Assembly: GCA_028293375.1 (NCBI GenBank)
Contig: JAQGOY010000128.1
Coordinates: 1 to 47,458 of the forward strand
Length of the DNA: 47,458 nucleotides
Reading direction: 5' to 3'
Source: Verrucomicrobiales bacterium
Lineage (GTDB): Bacteria; Verrucomicrobiota; Verrucomicrobiia; Limisphaerales; JAQGOY01
Shown piece after piece: positions 1 to 9,856 of this stretch (positions are counted from its first letter, which is position 1; every line of letters starts with the position of its first letter). Both the position numbers and the translations under genes were made by a program. The notes under the pieces were generated by a model. It ran no database searches and was not told the DNA's origin. It saw only the letters and a list, made by a program, of their open reading frames with translations.

Positions 1-468
1 CCCTCGCAATATCGCGTAGGCGACTCACTCCAAACCATCCCCTCTTCCCCCAAATTCTAAAACTACATCACAGAATCCTCCACCGCTCAACACCGCACAA
101 ACGGCGTCGTCAAAAATCGTAGGATACGACGTCAGGAGTATCTAATATCAAGTAAACAATGGGTATAAGAATACCTCCTCAGCGTAACCAACAATCACCC
201 GCCCCGTAAAATCCATTCCAACAAGCCAACTCCCCCCTTGCAATATCGCGAAGGCCACTCACGCCAAACCATCCCCTCTTCCCCCAAATTCCAAAACCGC
301 ATCGCAGAATCGTCCACCGCTCAACACCGCCCAAACGGCGTCGTAAAAAAATCGTAGGATACGACGTCAGGAGTATCTAATATAAAGTAAACAATGGGCA
401 AAAGAATAGCTCCCCCAGCGCAAACAACAATCACCCGCACTCGCAAAAACACAAATCCAACCCGCGAG
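1..468 (+). repeat. Class I repeat, two tandem ~234-bp copies (1-234 and 235-468)
   Basis: caatatcgcg..aaaccatcccctcttcccccaaatt..caccgctcaacaccgc..acggcgtcgt..aaaaatcgtaggatacgacgtcaggagtatctaatat..agtaaacaatggg recurs at an offset of 234 bp. Confidence 0.9.
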
Positions 469-530
469 CGTCGTAGATAATCGTAGGATACGACGTGAGA
501 AGTATCTAAAATAAAAAATACTTTTGGACC
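460..530 (+). repeat. Additional core hairpin copy of the repeat family
   Basis: acccgcgagcgtcgtagataatcgtaggatacgacgtgagaagtatctaaaat matches the core of the class I and class II copies. Confidence 0.8.
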
Positions 531-759
531 CAAATCCTGCAACAATTCCACCAACAAAAAACCTCTCCCCAACCAGAAGTTCTGATCGGAACAACTAACC
601 AACCCAAGAGCCCCGTAAAACTCCGCAAGCTGCGAATTTAGAAGCGACATTTATTAAAAAGACATCGCGAATGAAACCCTAAGGTCGCACTCCCCTCCCA
701 CGAATAATGCCACCCACCCTCTCTCCATTTGACAACCCCGCCCCATCCAACAAACTGTG

Positions 760-1509
760 ATGGATTCTCCACCCATGGACCCAACAAAAAATCAACGACG
801 CTTCCTCATCGGCCTTCTCGGGTGGCTGCTGTTGAGCTCAACCCTTATCCTGTTCCTCTCCTGGCGCAGCCCGGTCCATCGTGCGGTGATCAGCATGGCC
901 TGAGGGCTCGTCCTTTTCTGGGTGCTCCTTTGCGGCGGACTCATGTGGCGGTTTCGCCATAACATTATTCCTGCAGTCCAATCCATCCGTCTCAATTGGA
1001 AAATAAAATTTGTCCTTTTCTGTACTTTCCTCGCCCTGATCGAAGAAGCCATCACCACCACCATGACCAACTGCGCTCCTCTTCTGGGCGTCCAAATCGG
1101 TCAGGCATACATTACCGCTTCTGCCAACTATCTCGACGTCATCGCCCTGCACGGCGTCAGTCTCTTCGTCTCTTTTTTTGTCGCCTGGTCCCTGCTCCTG
1201 TGGCGATACGCATTCTCTCCTTTCTCCGTCTTCATCCTGTTTGGAATCACCGGGACAATCGTCGAAATCCTTTTTGGTGGTCCCGCCCACATTGCGGAAT
1301 ACGGCATGTGGAGCTTTGTCTACGGCCTGACGGTTTGGCTTCCAGCCTGTTGCGTTCCACCCGAACGCACGGCTCGCTCACCACGATGGTGGCATTACCC
1401 CCTGGCCGTGTTCGCACCGTTCCCTTTCATGATCTTCTTTCCTCTCCTGGGAATCATCAGCCTTTTCTTCCCCCACCACCCGACCATTCATTTCCCTCCT
1501 ATTCAATAA
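760..1509 (+). pseudogene. Multi-pass membrane protein interrupted by in-frame TGA at 901-903
   Basis: ATG at 760 or 775 reads MDPTKNQRRFLIGLLGWLLLSSTLILFLSWRSPVHRAVISMA*GLVLFWVLLCGGLMWRFRHN..., continuing in the same frame as the 922..1509 ORF. Confidence 0.55.
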
Positions 1510-1613
1510 TTTCCGTTCTGTGCGCTCCGTCAATCAGCTCATTGACTTTTATCATGGTCCGATAGTCACAGCCTCGATCTCCTTTCCGGTTGAAATCCGC
1601 GACGACCTGAATT

Positions 1614-1775
1614 CAAATCGTCCACCGCTCAAAACCGCCCAAACGGCGTCGTAAAATAATCGTAGGATACGACGTCAGGAGTATCTAATATAAAGTAAAC
1701 AACCAGTATAAGAACACCTCACCAACGCAACCAACAATCACTCCGCCCCATAAAAACCATTTCAACCCCGCGAGC
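1614..1775 (+). repeat. Class I repeat copy
   Basis: aatcgtccaccgctcaaaaccgcccaaacggcgtcgtaaaataatcgtaggatacgacgtcaggagtatctaatataaagtaaac. Confidence 0.9.
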
Positions 1776-1914
1776 CCATATCCCTCCCTCTCCATATCCC
1801 ACGAGGCCTCCATTCAAATCATCCCACTTCTCCAAACCTTTGATTCTTATCGAGATTGATTTCCTTCCCCATCCATGTTATAACTTCTGTATCCCTGAGG
1901 GATATTTTCGCACT

Positions 1915-2139
1915 ATGATCGAGTTGAAATTAAGACAAATTGGGAATTCCGTGGGAGCGGTCTTTCCGAAAGAAGCGCTCGCCGCCATGAATGTTCAAGA
2001 AGGCGATACTCTCTATCTTACCCAGGCACCCGGAGGATTTAGGGTAGCTGCCGTCAATCCCGACTTTGCCAAAGCAATGGAAATCGCTGAAGAAGGAATG
2101 CGCCAATACAGGGATGCCCTCAGCGAACTCGCAAAATGA
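1915..2139 (+). CDS. AbrB/MazE-family antitoxin
   Basis: MIELKLRQIGNSVGAVFPKEALAAMNVQEGDTLYLTQAPGGFRV is a SpoVT/AbrB-type fold; overlaps the downstream Doc ORF by ATGA. The track start (1840) is probably too far upstream. Confidence 0.85.
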   Translation: MIELKLRQIGNSVGAVFPKEALAAMNVQEGDTLYLTQAPGGFRVAAVNPDFAKAMEIAEEGMRQYRDALSELAK

Positions 2140-2561
2140 AGGAACCCAGGTGGCTGACTGAATCCGAAATTTGCACCATTCATGATCGGCAACTGGCTGA
2201 GCACGGTGGAATCGCAGGTTTGAGGGATTCGGTCCTTCTCAATTCAGGTCTGGATAAGCCTCGGAACTTGTTCCTTTACGAAAAGCCGACAATCCACGAC
2301 CTCGCGGCGGCTTACGCTTATGGGATTACAAGGAACCATCCTTTTAATGACGGCAACAAGCGCACCGGCTTTCTTGCTGCCTATACCTTTCTTGGATTAA
2401 ATGGCTGGAGATTGAACGCTTCCCAGGAAGAAGTGGTGCTGGTCGTCATAGATTTGGCCGCAGGTAAAATAACTCAGCAAATGTTCTCAAAATGGCTTAA
2501 AAGTAGACTATTAAAATCTGACAGACATTCCCGCGTCCCAGTCGCTCCGTTACCGAGATAA
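2136..2561 (+). CDS. Doc/Fic-family toxin (death-on-curing)
   Basis: Doc motif HPFNDGNKRT; 4-bp overlap with the antitoxin gene. Confidence 0.9.
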   Translation: MKEPRWLTESEICTIHDRQLAEHGGIAGLRDSVLLNSGLDKPRNLFLYEKPTIHDLAAAYAYGITRNHPFNDGNKRTGFLAAYTFLGLNGWRLNASQEEVVLVVIDLAAGKITQQMFSKWLKSRLLKSDRHSRVPVAPLPR

Positions 2562-2605
2562 TTAGAACCCCCAATAATTTGAACCACCACCGCTGTGATC
2601 CAAAT

Positions 2606-2780
2606 TACAAAACCGCATCGCAGCAAATCGTCCACCGCTCAACACTACCCAAAACGGCGTCGTAAAGAATCGTAGGATACGACGTCAGGAGTATCTAATA
2701 TTAAGTAAACAATGGGTGTAAGAATATCTCACCAGCGCAACCAACAAACAGCCCCCTCGTAAAAAAACCATTCCGACCCT
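2606..2780 (+). repeat. Class I repeat copy
   Basis: aaaaccgcatcgcagcaaatcgtccaccgctcaacactacccaaaacggcgtcgtaaagaatcgtaggatacgacgtcaggagtatctaat. Confidence 0.9.
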
Positions 2781-2921
2781 CACGCCAGCTCCCAAACAAC
2801 CCTTCACAGGTTTCGGTAACGCCCGCAAAGCATTGGGTAACCTGTTTTCCACCCGACTGCCTCTAAAACGAATCGATTCTCTGTCACAAATTCCATTCCG
2901 CGGGGATATACTCGTGAACAG

Positions 2922-5138
2922 ATGAATGATTTGGAACGACTACAACGGTTTGCCAGCGGCGATCAGGACGCCTTCACCGAAATTGTCATGCACCACGTCA
3001 ACGCCGTCTACTCCACTGCCTGGAGAATCCTTCAAAATTCGCATCTCGCAGAAGAAGTCACTCAAGACACTTTTTCACTCCTCGCCCAAAAAGCCCCGGC
3101 TCTTCGCCGCGACGTCATCGTCATCGCCTGGCTTCATCGCACCAGTTGGAACCTCGCCATGAAAACGCTACGAAACGAGATCCGCCGTCGCGATCGCGAA
3201 CAACAAATCACTTCCACCGACATGACAACTTCAACTCCCGATCCCGCCTGGAAGCAAATCTCCCCGATTCTAGATGAAGGTATCGAATCGCTCGCCGAAC
3301 CGGACCGACGTGCGATTTTACTCCGCTTTTTTGAAGAGAAACCCTCAAGCGAAATAAGCAAAGCCCTCGGTATCAGCGAGCAAGCAGCAAGAGCCCGGGT
3401 ATCGCGAGCCGTGGAAAAACTGCGTCTCTGGTTTAAACAACGCGGGATCACGCTCACGTCTACTGCTCTCATCACCCTGCTCACCACTTATTCCCTCCAG
3501 GCAGCCCCAGCCACTCTCTTTCTTGCATCACAGACCGCAGCACAATTGGCCGTCAACTCCAGCGCCCCTGTTTCTCTTGGAACCAAACTTCTTATTCTAC
3601 TCGCTCAAATGAAACTAAAAACTGCAATCATCAGCGGCATCGCTTTGCTTTTTGCATTACTCGTGGCCAACCAGATTAGAATTAGCACCCATGAGCAAAA
3701 ACAAATCAACTCAGGCCACCCTACTTCACAATTTGGACTTTTAAAGAAACCCAATAAATCCATTTTTGCTCGCCTTAAGTCGCAATTCGGGAACCAGTCC
3801 GACGCCGAGGAAGCTGAAAGGCTCGCGCTGGAAAAAATCAATGAAATGATTTACTCACCAGACTCACCGCAAAATTTTCCTCCTCCGGGAATGGAAGCAG
3901 CCCTTCGCGCCTCAGGATCCAGGAAACGCGAGGCGCTTGAGATACTGCGTAAGGCAATTCATTCCGGAAACAAAGAAGCCGCCCTCCATGCAGCGATGAG
4001 CTTGAAATTTCTGAAAGAGTTTTCCGCTGAATTGGTTCCGGAAATTCTCGCATTTATGAAAACATCGACCGATGGCAATCTTAACGCCACCCTGGCATGG
4101 TCCGGCTTCTTTCTAAATCATCAGGACACACGGCTTCCAGTCGTCATAGATGCACATGACACACAGATACTCCCAGCCGTTATAGATGTTTTCAAAGCAA
4201 ATCCCGCAGCAGGCGCTGGGATGATGGCGTGGTTCCATTGGTATTTCCTTTATAATCAATCCGAACAATCCGCTGCTTTAAATTTACTAAGTCCTATGTT
4301 GGACAGCGCGGATTCTAAGCAACGACTGGATGCCGCAATAATTATTGCACACACCAGCGGTAAGGACGATCCAAGACTCACCGGAGACCTCTTGGCAGGA
4401 TTGAAAAGCGAGTGGAAGAGCGATCTAAGGGTCGATGGCAATCCCACAGGGTCTATTTTATCAGCTTTGAAGGCAATTGGAACTCCAGCCCGATCGGCCG
4501 GGGAAACGGTAGCTGAGCTAGCCCGCCGAACGCCCTTTCAGAATTTCGCCTATGACGTCCTCGCAAGCATCGCACCCGATCTCCGGAGTGAAATTCCGGA
4601 ACTCGATGAGAAGTTGAAGAAAATGGAAGCCTCGGCGCAATTGGAACAAAAAATGCAAAATGCGAGCGTTTCCGATTTACTCCTGGGGCTTAAAAACACC
4701 GAGGGGAGGGAAAAAGCCGCTGCGACATTGGCTACTTTAAACGATCACGCATCCGAAATCCTGCCCAGGCTCCGTGAAATCCTAAACGCTGGCGACTCCG
4801 ATAAGAGTTACGATGCAGTCAACTATCTCGACGCCGTGAGCCGTTCAATTCAGAAACTCGATCCCTCCGCGCCTGCGTATTTCAGTTCGTTCCACATGTC
4901 CAAACCATTAATAGAAGCAGCGAATTCCCTCGAAAAAACGGAAGCCAAAACCTCAAAGGCCCTGGCCGACAAATTAAATGCCCGTGAAACCTCCCCCCGG
5001 CCCTACACTCTCGACGAAATCATTTCCATCGTGGAAAAAATAAGAGAAGTCGACCCTGCACTCTCCAATTCATTTGTAAACAACACGGAGGCCACGCTCA
5101 GCGCCCAACTTAAGGAAAAAGGATACGGCGTGAAGTAA
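2922..5138 (+). CDS. ECF-type sigma factor fused to TM segment(s) and a large C-terminal HEAT-like domain
   Basis: N-term sigma70 r2/r4: FTEIVMHHVNAVYSTAWRILQNSHLAEEVTQDTFSLLAQKA...EPDRRAILLRFFEEKPSSEISKALGISEQAARARVSRAVEKLR; then KTAIISGIALLFALLVANQI and about 500 aa of alpha-rich repeats. Confidence 0.85.
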   Translation: MNDLERLQRFASGDQDAFTEIVMHHVNAVYSTAWRILQNSHLAEEVTQDTFSLLAQKAPALRRDVIVIAWLHRTSWNLAMKTLRNEIRRRDREQQITSTDMTTSTPDPAWKQISPILDEGIESLAEPDRRAILLRFFEEKPSSEISKALGISEQAARARVSRAVEKLRLWFKQRGITLTSTALITLLTTYSLQAAPATLFLASQTAAQLAVNSSAPVSLGTKLLILLAQMKLKTAIISGIALLFALLVANQIRISTHEQKQINSGHPTSQFGLLKKPNKSIFARLKSQFGNQSDAEEAERLALEKINEMIYSPDSPQNFPPPGMEAALRASGSRKREALEILRKAIHSGNKEAALHAAMSLKFLKEFSAELVPEILAFMKTSTDGNLNATLAWSGFFLNHQDTRLPVVIDAHDTQILPAVIDVFKANPAAGAGMMAWFHWYFLYNQSEQSAALNLLSPMLDSADSKQRLDAAIIIAHTSGKDDPRLTGDLLAGLKSEWKSDLRVDGNPTGSILSALKAIGTPARSAGETVAELARRTPFQNFAYDVLASIAPDLRSEIPELDEKLKKMEASAQLEQKMQNASVSDLLLGLKNTEGREKAAATLATLNDHASEILPRLREILNAGDSDKSYDAVNYLDAVSRSIQKLDPSAPAYFSSFHMSKPLIEAANSLEKTEAKTSKALADKLNARETSPRPYTLDEIISIVEKIREVDPALSNSFVNNTEATLSAQLKEKGYGVK

Positions 5139-5329
5139 CCCGACCTCTTCATTCCTCGCGAGGTGATATCGATACAAAATTGAGTTTCTCCGCCTGCCAT
5201 CCCAATTCCATCTTCGTGCTCTTCTGTTAAAAGAAAATCGAGTCCTCCCCCAATTATTCCATCAATCAACCAATAATATTCCGGCAAAATTGTCGGAATC
5301 AGCGAACCTGCTCCGATATACTCCTGAAG

Positions 5330-6694
5330 ATGACATTATCGGATCAAGAGCTGCTGCATGAGTTTGTCAGAAACGGATCGGAAAGCGCTTTCAACCATTT
5401 GGTGCAGCGCCACGTCGATCTGGTTTATTCCGCCGCCTTGCGCCAGGTCCGTTCCCCCCAATTGGCAGAGGACGTGACTCAATCCGTGTTCTTGGATCTC
5501 TTCCACTCCGCTAAAAAACTTAAACCGGATTCCGTCCTCACCACATGGCTTTATTGCGTCACCCGGCGAACGGCTATCGATACCATTCGCACCGAGTCCA
5601 GCCGTCAGCGGCGCGAACAGGCAGCCATGGAACTTGCTGATATGAAATCGCCCGACCCCTCGTGGAACGAAATAGCCCCCTTACTCGATGAAGCGATGGA
5701 TACGCTCGATGAAGCCGACCGCACCGGTATCCTTCTGCGCTATTTTGAAAACAAAAGCCTGCGCGATATAGGAGTCTCCCTCGGAATCTCCGATGATACC
5801 GCACAAAAGCGACTCAGCCGGGCAGTGGACCGATTGCGCCAATACTTTGCCGAACAGGGGATAACTGTCGGCGCTGCAGGATTGGCTATGTCCATATCCA
5901 CAAACGCAGTGACTGCGGCCCCAGCAAAAATCGTCCTGTCGCTTGGAACCGCTTCCATGGTTGCCCAGGCAATTCCTCTCTCATCCACAATTACCAAAAC
6001 ATTGGCCATGACCACACTGCAAAAACTCTGCGTCGGGGGAAGCATTGCGCTCGCCCTGGGAGTTGGAATTTACGAGTCAAACAAAGCCTCTCATCAAAAA
6101 GTAGAAGCACAGTTGCTGCGACAACGATTGGGACAACTCGAAACGTTGCAGCGCCAATACGACAGCGCCAACAAACGTATTGCGGCTCAAAATGCCGAAA
6201 TCCAAAGACTGAACAACAACCAGAGCGAACTTTTAAAGCTGCGAAACGAGGTTGGCAAACTGCGTACCAGCCAGAGCGTGAAAACACCGTTGGAAGTGCC
6301 GGGCAAAGACCATCAAAGCAATGAGAGCTACAACGCAGCATTACTCGCCTACGAAAAACAAGAGAAGCAGATAGTCGGAGCGTCAAAGAATCTTGGAATA
6401 GCCATCCGACTTTTTGCGAATGACAACAACGGCAACTTTCCTACAAATTTCAACCAACTTAAACAGGAACTGCCGGATAACTTCGATCTGAACGCTATTG
6501 AACTCATGAATGTAGGCCTAGTAAATGAAACGACGCCACTCTCCCTCTCCTGTCGCGAGCGCGTACCACGAAAAACTCCCGATGGCAAATGGGTAAGAGT
6601 CTATGGATTCGCCGATGGGCAAGCGGTAACAATCACATCTCTCGACGGCAACTTCGATTTTTTCGAATCGAAGCCATTCGAATTCCGTCGCTGA
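5330..6694 (+). CDS. ECF-type sigma factor fused to TM, coiled coil and C-terminal domain
   Basis: LLHEFVRNGSESAFNHLVQRHVDLVYSAALRQVRSPQLAEDVTQSVFLDLF...LLRYFENKSLRDIGVSLGISDDTAQKRLSRAVDRLR, then a TM and QRLGQLETLQRQYDSANKRIAAQNAEIQRLNNNQSELLKLRNEVGKL. Confidence 0.85.
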   Translation: MTLSDQELLHEFVRNGSESAFNHLVQRHVDLVYSAALRQVRSPQLAEDVTQSVFLDLFHSAKKLKPDSVLTTWLYCVTRRTAIDTIRTESSRQRREQAAMELADMKSPDPSWNEIAPLLDEAMDTLDEADRTGILLRYFENKSLRDIGVSLGISDDTAQKRLSRAVDRLRQYFAEQGITVGAAGLAMSISTNAVTAAPAKIVLSLGTASMVAQAIPLSSTITKTLAMTTLQKLCVGGSIALALGVGIYESNKASHQKVEAQLLRQRLGQLETLQRQYDSANKRIAAQNAEIQRLNNNQSELLKLRNEVGKLRTSQSVKTPLEVPGKDHQSNESYNAALLAYEKQEKQIVGASKNLGIAIRLFANDNNGNFPTNFNQLKQELPDNFDLNAIELMNVGLVNETTPLSLSCRERVPRKTPDGKWVRVYGFADGQAVTITSLDGNFDFFESKPFEFRR

Positions 6695-6874
6695 ACAAGT
6701 AACCTGAGCCGTGTTGTCGAAGTTGTTCGCAATCCCAACTCAATTCCCCCCTTCGTGACCTTCGTGCGCATTTGTTAAAAATCCGCCCCGCCTTATGTGA
6801 ACATAAACAGATCATTCAAAACTAGTCGATTCTCTGCCACAAATTCAATTCGGCGGGGATATACTCTTGAACAG

Positions 6875-9100
6875 ATGAATGACTTGGAACGACTACAGCG
6901 GTTTGCCAGCGGCGACCAAGATGCCTTCACCGAAATTGTCAGGCAACATGTCAACGCAGTTTACTCCACGGCCTGGCGAGTCCTCCAGAATTCGCATCTG
7001 GCCGAAGAAGTCACTCAGGATACCTTTTCCCTCCTGGCTCAGAAAGCCCCTGCCCTTCGCCGCGACGTCATCATCATTGCCTGGCTTCATCGCACAAGTT
7101 GGAACCTCGCCATGAAAACGCTGCGAACAGAAACCCGCCGACGCGATCGCGAGCAACAAATCACTTCCACCGAGATGACCACTTCAACTCCCGATCCCAC
7201 CTGGAAACAAATCTCGCCTATTCTCGATGAGGGAATCGAATCCCTCGGGGAACCAGACCGGCGTGCCCTTCTACTCCGCTTTTTTGAAGAGAAAACCTCA
7301 AGCGAAATCAGCATAGCCCTCGGTATCAGCGAGACAGCAGCCAGATCCCGGGTCTCGCGTGCAGTGGAAAGACTGCGTCTCTGGTTTAAAAAAAGAGGGG
7401 TCACACTCACGTCCGCCTCTCTCATCACCCTGCTCACCACTTATTCCCTGCAAGCCGCTCCGGAAATGCTCTTTCTCACAGCAAACTCCGCAGCAAAATT
7501 GACCGCAAACTCCTTGATCCCCGTTTCTTTCGGAACGAAACTCTTAATTGTATTAGCTAAAATGAAACTTAAAACAGCAATCATCAGCGGTGTCGCCGTG
7601 CTTTTTGCGTTGCTCGTGGCCAACCAGATTAGAATCAACATCAATGACCAAACACTAACTGCCACCGAGCAATTGCCTGCGCTTCTGCAAGACTTAAAGG
7701 AACAAAGAAAGTCAGTCTTTGCCGGCTTAAAATCCAGACTCGGAAACGAATCCGCCGCCGAGAAGAAGGAACGGCAGGCTCTAGAAGAAATCAAAGGTAT
7801 TCTTTACTCAAAAGATTCGGATTCACAGCTTCCCCCTATGGGCATGAGAGAAGCCATCCTTGCCTCAGGTTCCAGGAAACGCGAGGCCCTCGATATGTTG
7901 CGGGACGCGTTACATTCCGGAGATCGTCGAGCCTCCTACCGTGCAGCCATGAGCTTGCAGTTTCTCCGCGAGTTTGCCGATGAATTGGTCCCGGAAATTC
8001 TTGCACTAATGAAGAAATCAACTGATGGCTACCTGATCAGTTCCATTGCATCCTGCGGATTCGGTCTGAATCATCAAGACACACGGCGTCCAGTCGATAT
8101 AGATGGTCACGACACACAGATTCTCCCCGCCGTTATTGAAGCTTTCAAAGCAAATCCTGCCGCAGCCGAAGGAATGAGAACGTGGTTCGGATCTTATTTT
8201 CGTTATAATAAGACCGATCAATCCGCAGGCCTAAACTTGTTAAGCCCTTTGTTAGACAGCCCCGATTCCCAACAACGCCTGACAGCGGCACTTCTTCTCG
8301 CTCATACCGGCGGCAAAGACGACCCAAGACTTACCGACGCCTTATTGACAGGATGGAAAAGCAAGGGTGACGTTAACGATTTGGAAATTTTATCCGCTTT
8401 AAAAGCAATTGGAACTCCCGCCCGATCAGCCGGGGAAACGGTGGTTGAGTTTGCACGCCAAAGCCGCGACTTTCACGATCAGGCATACGACACTCTCGCC
8501 CTCATAGCCCCTGACCTTCGCACTCAAATTCCTGAACTCGATGAAAAATTGAAGAAACTGGAAGCCGCTGCGGAATTGGAGAACAAGATGCAAAGTGGAA
8601 AAGGAAGCGCTTCGGATCTTCTCCTGGCGCTTCAGAATCCTGAAGCAAGAATGAAAGCCGTAGAATCATTAGGTACGTTAAGCGATCACGCATCTGAAAT
8701 CTTGCCCCGTCTCCGTGAAATCCTAAACGCTGGTGACTCCGATATGAGTTACGGTGCAAACAACTATCTCGACGCCGTAAGCCGTTCGATTCGGAAGCTC
8801 GATCCCTCAGCGCCCGCGTATGTCAGCTCGCCCAACATGAGCCGACCATTAATTGAAGTATCTACATCCCTCGATAAAAAAGAGGATAAGGGCTCAAAGG
8901 CTCTGGGCGACAAATTGGTGGATCGTCAAAGCTCGCCCCGGCCCTACACTCTCGAGGAAGTTATTTCCATTGTCGAAAAAATAAAAGCAGTCGATCCCGC
9001 CCTCGCCAGTACATTTGTAAAGAAACTGGGCAACACGGATCTCACAGAAATGCAAACCCTGAGCGCCCAATTGAAGGAAAAAGGATACGGCGCAAAATAA
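6875..9100 (+). CDS. ECF-type sigma factor fusion, close paralogue of 2922..5138
   Basis: Same architecture and high identity along the full length. ATG at 6875 (MNDLERLQRFASGDQDAFTEIV) matches the paralogue start; the track start 6797 is probably spurious. Confidence 0.85.
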   Translation: MNDLERLQRFASGDQDAFTEIVRQHVNAVYSTAWRVLQNSHLAEEVTQDTFSLLAQKAPALRRDVIIIAWLHRTSWNLAMKTLRTETRRRDREQQITSTEMTTSTPDPTWKQISPILDEGIESLGEPDRRALLLRFFEEKTSSEISIALGISETAARSRVSRAVERLRLWFKKRGVTLTSASLITLLTTYSLQAAPEMLFLTANSAAKLTANSLIPVSFGTKLLIVLAKMKLKTAIISGVAVLFALLVANQIRININDQTLTATEQLPALLQDLKEQRKSVFAGLKSRLGNESAAEKKERQALEEIKGILYSKDSDSQLPPMGMREAILASGSRKREALDMLRDALHSGDRRASYRAAMSLQFLREFADELVPEILALMKKSTDGYLISSIASCGFGLNHQDTRRPVDIDGHDTQILPAVIEAFKANPAAAEGMRTWFGSYFRYNKTDQSAGLNLLSPLLDSPDSQQRLTAALLLAHTGGKDDPRLTDALLTGWKSKGDVNDLEILSALKAIGTPARSAGETVVEFARQSRDFHDQAYDTLALIAPDLRTQIPELDEKLKKLEAAAELENKMQSGKGSASDLLLALQNPEARMKAVESLGTLSDHASEILPRLREILNAGDSDMSYGANNYLDAVSRSIRKLDPSAPAYVSSPNMSRPLIEVSTSLDKKEDKGSKALGDKLVDRQSSPRPYTLEEVISIVEKIKAVDPALASTFVKKLGNTDLTEMQTLSAQLKEKGYGAK

Positions 9101-9334
9101 TCAGAATCTCCCACTTCTTGGCGAACTACCCTTTCCTGGTGATGGGGTTGCATTCGGCGATAGTCAGGCCCTCCCGCCGGACACTGGCCCGCCACCCTAC
9201 TGCTTTCGCTAAGTTTCACAAAAAAGACTGGCGATTACCTCAAGCTTTGTTTTAATTTTCAGTGGGGAGGGATTACAATCCTCGATGAAAGGGCCAATTT
9301 ATCCGTTCCGTCGTTTAGTTAGCGAAATAAAACT

Positions 9335-9856
9335 ATGTCGAATTGTTCCTATTGCGGTTCAAAAATTATTCTAGGCGGCGTTCGCTCGTTCGATTTGCGG
9401 TTCTGCAACCAGAAATGCGCTCAGTCAGGAGCTCTCCTCAACGTTTCCATCCACATTCCTGATGAGGTCGTTCAAAGCAAGGTAATTAACATCCACAAGG
9501 GCTCATGCCCAATATGCGCTGGTCCCGGTCCCATCGATGTCCATACATCGTATGCAATCTGGTCGGCAATTGTTGTGAGCTGTTGGAAAAACACTCCACG
9601 AATATCTTGTGTGTCTTGCGCAAGAAAAGCTCGAATCGAGGACGCAATTCGGTGCTTTTTCTTTGGATGGTGGGGATTTCCTAACGGGATAATCCGCACT
9701 CCCATCCAGTTAGGAAGAAATATCGTGGGCCTGATAAAAGCCAAAACCACCAACCCGCCTTCTGCCCACCTCGAAAAATTCGTTCGCCTATCTCTCGTCT
9801 CAGAAGCAAGGCGCATGCAAAACCTGAACACAACTCCCCCACCCATTCCCAGATAA
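9335..9856 (+). CDS. Zinc-ribbon-containing hypothetical protein
   Basis: CSYCGSKI...CNQKC...CPIC...CVSC cysteine pairs followed by a hydrophobic/aromatic stretch. Confidence 0.6.
   Translation: MSNCSYCGSKIILGGVRSFDLRFCNQKCAQSGALLNVSIHIPDEVVQSKVINIHKGSCPICAGPGPIDVHTSYAIWSAIVVSCWKNTPRISCVSCARKARIEDAIRCFFFGWWGFPNGIIRTPIQLGRNIVGLIKAKTTNPPSAHLEKFVRLSLVSEARRMQNLNTTPPPIPR

Noticed and set aside
901-903. Selenocysteine codon in the 760-1509 ORF
   Set aside because: No convincing bacterial SECIS hairpin seen immediately downstream, and the TGA lies in a TM-rich region with no redox motif; nonsense or TGG mutation is simpler.
838-1290. 150-aa minus-strand ORF over the membrane gene
   Set aside because: Charged low-complexity shadow of a hydrophobic plus-strand gene.
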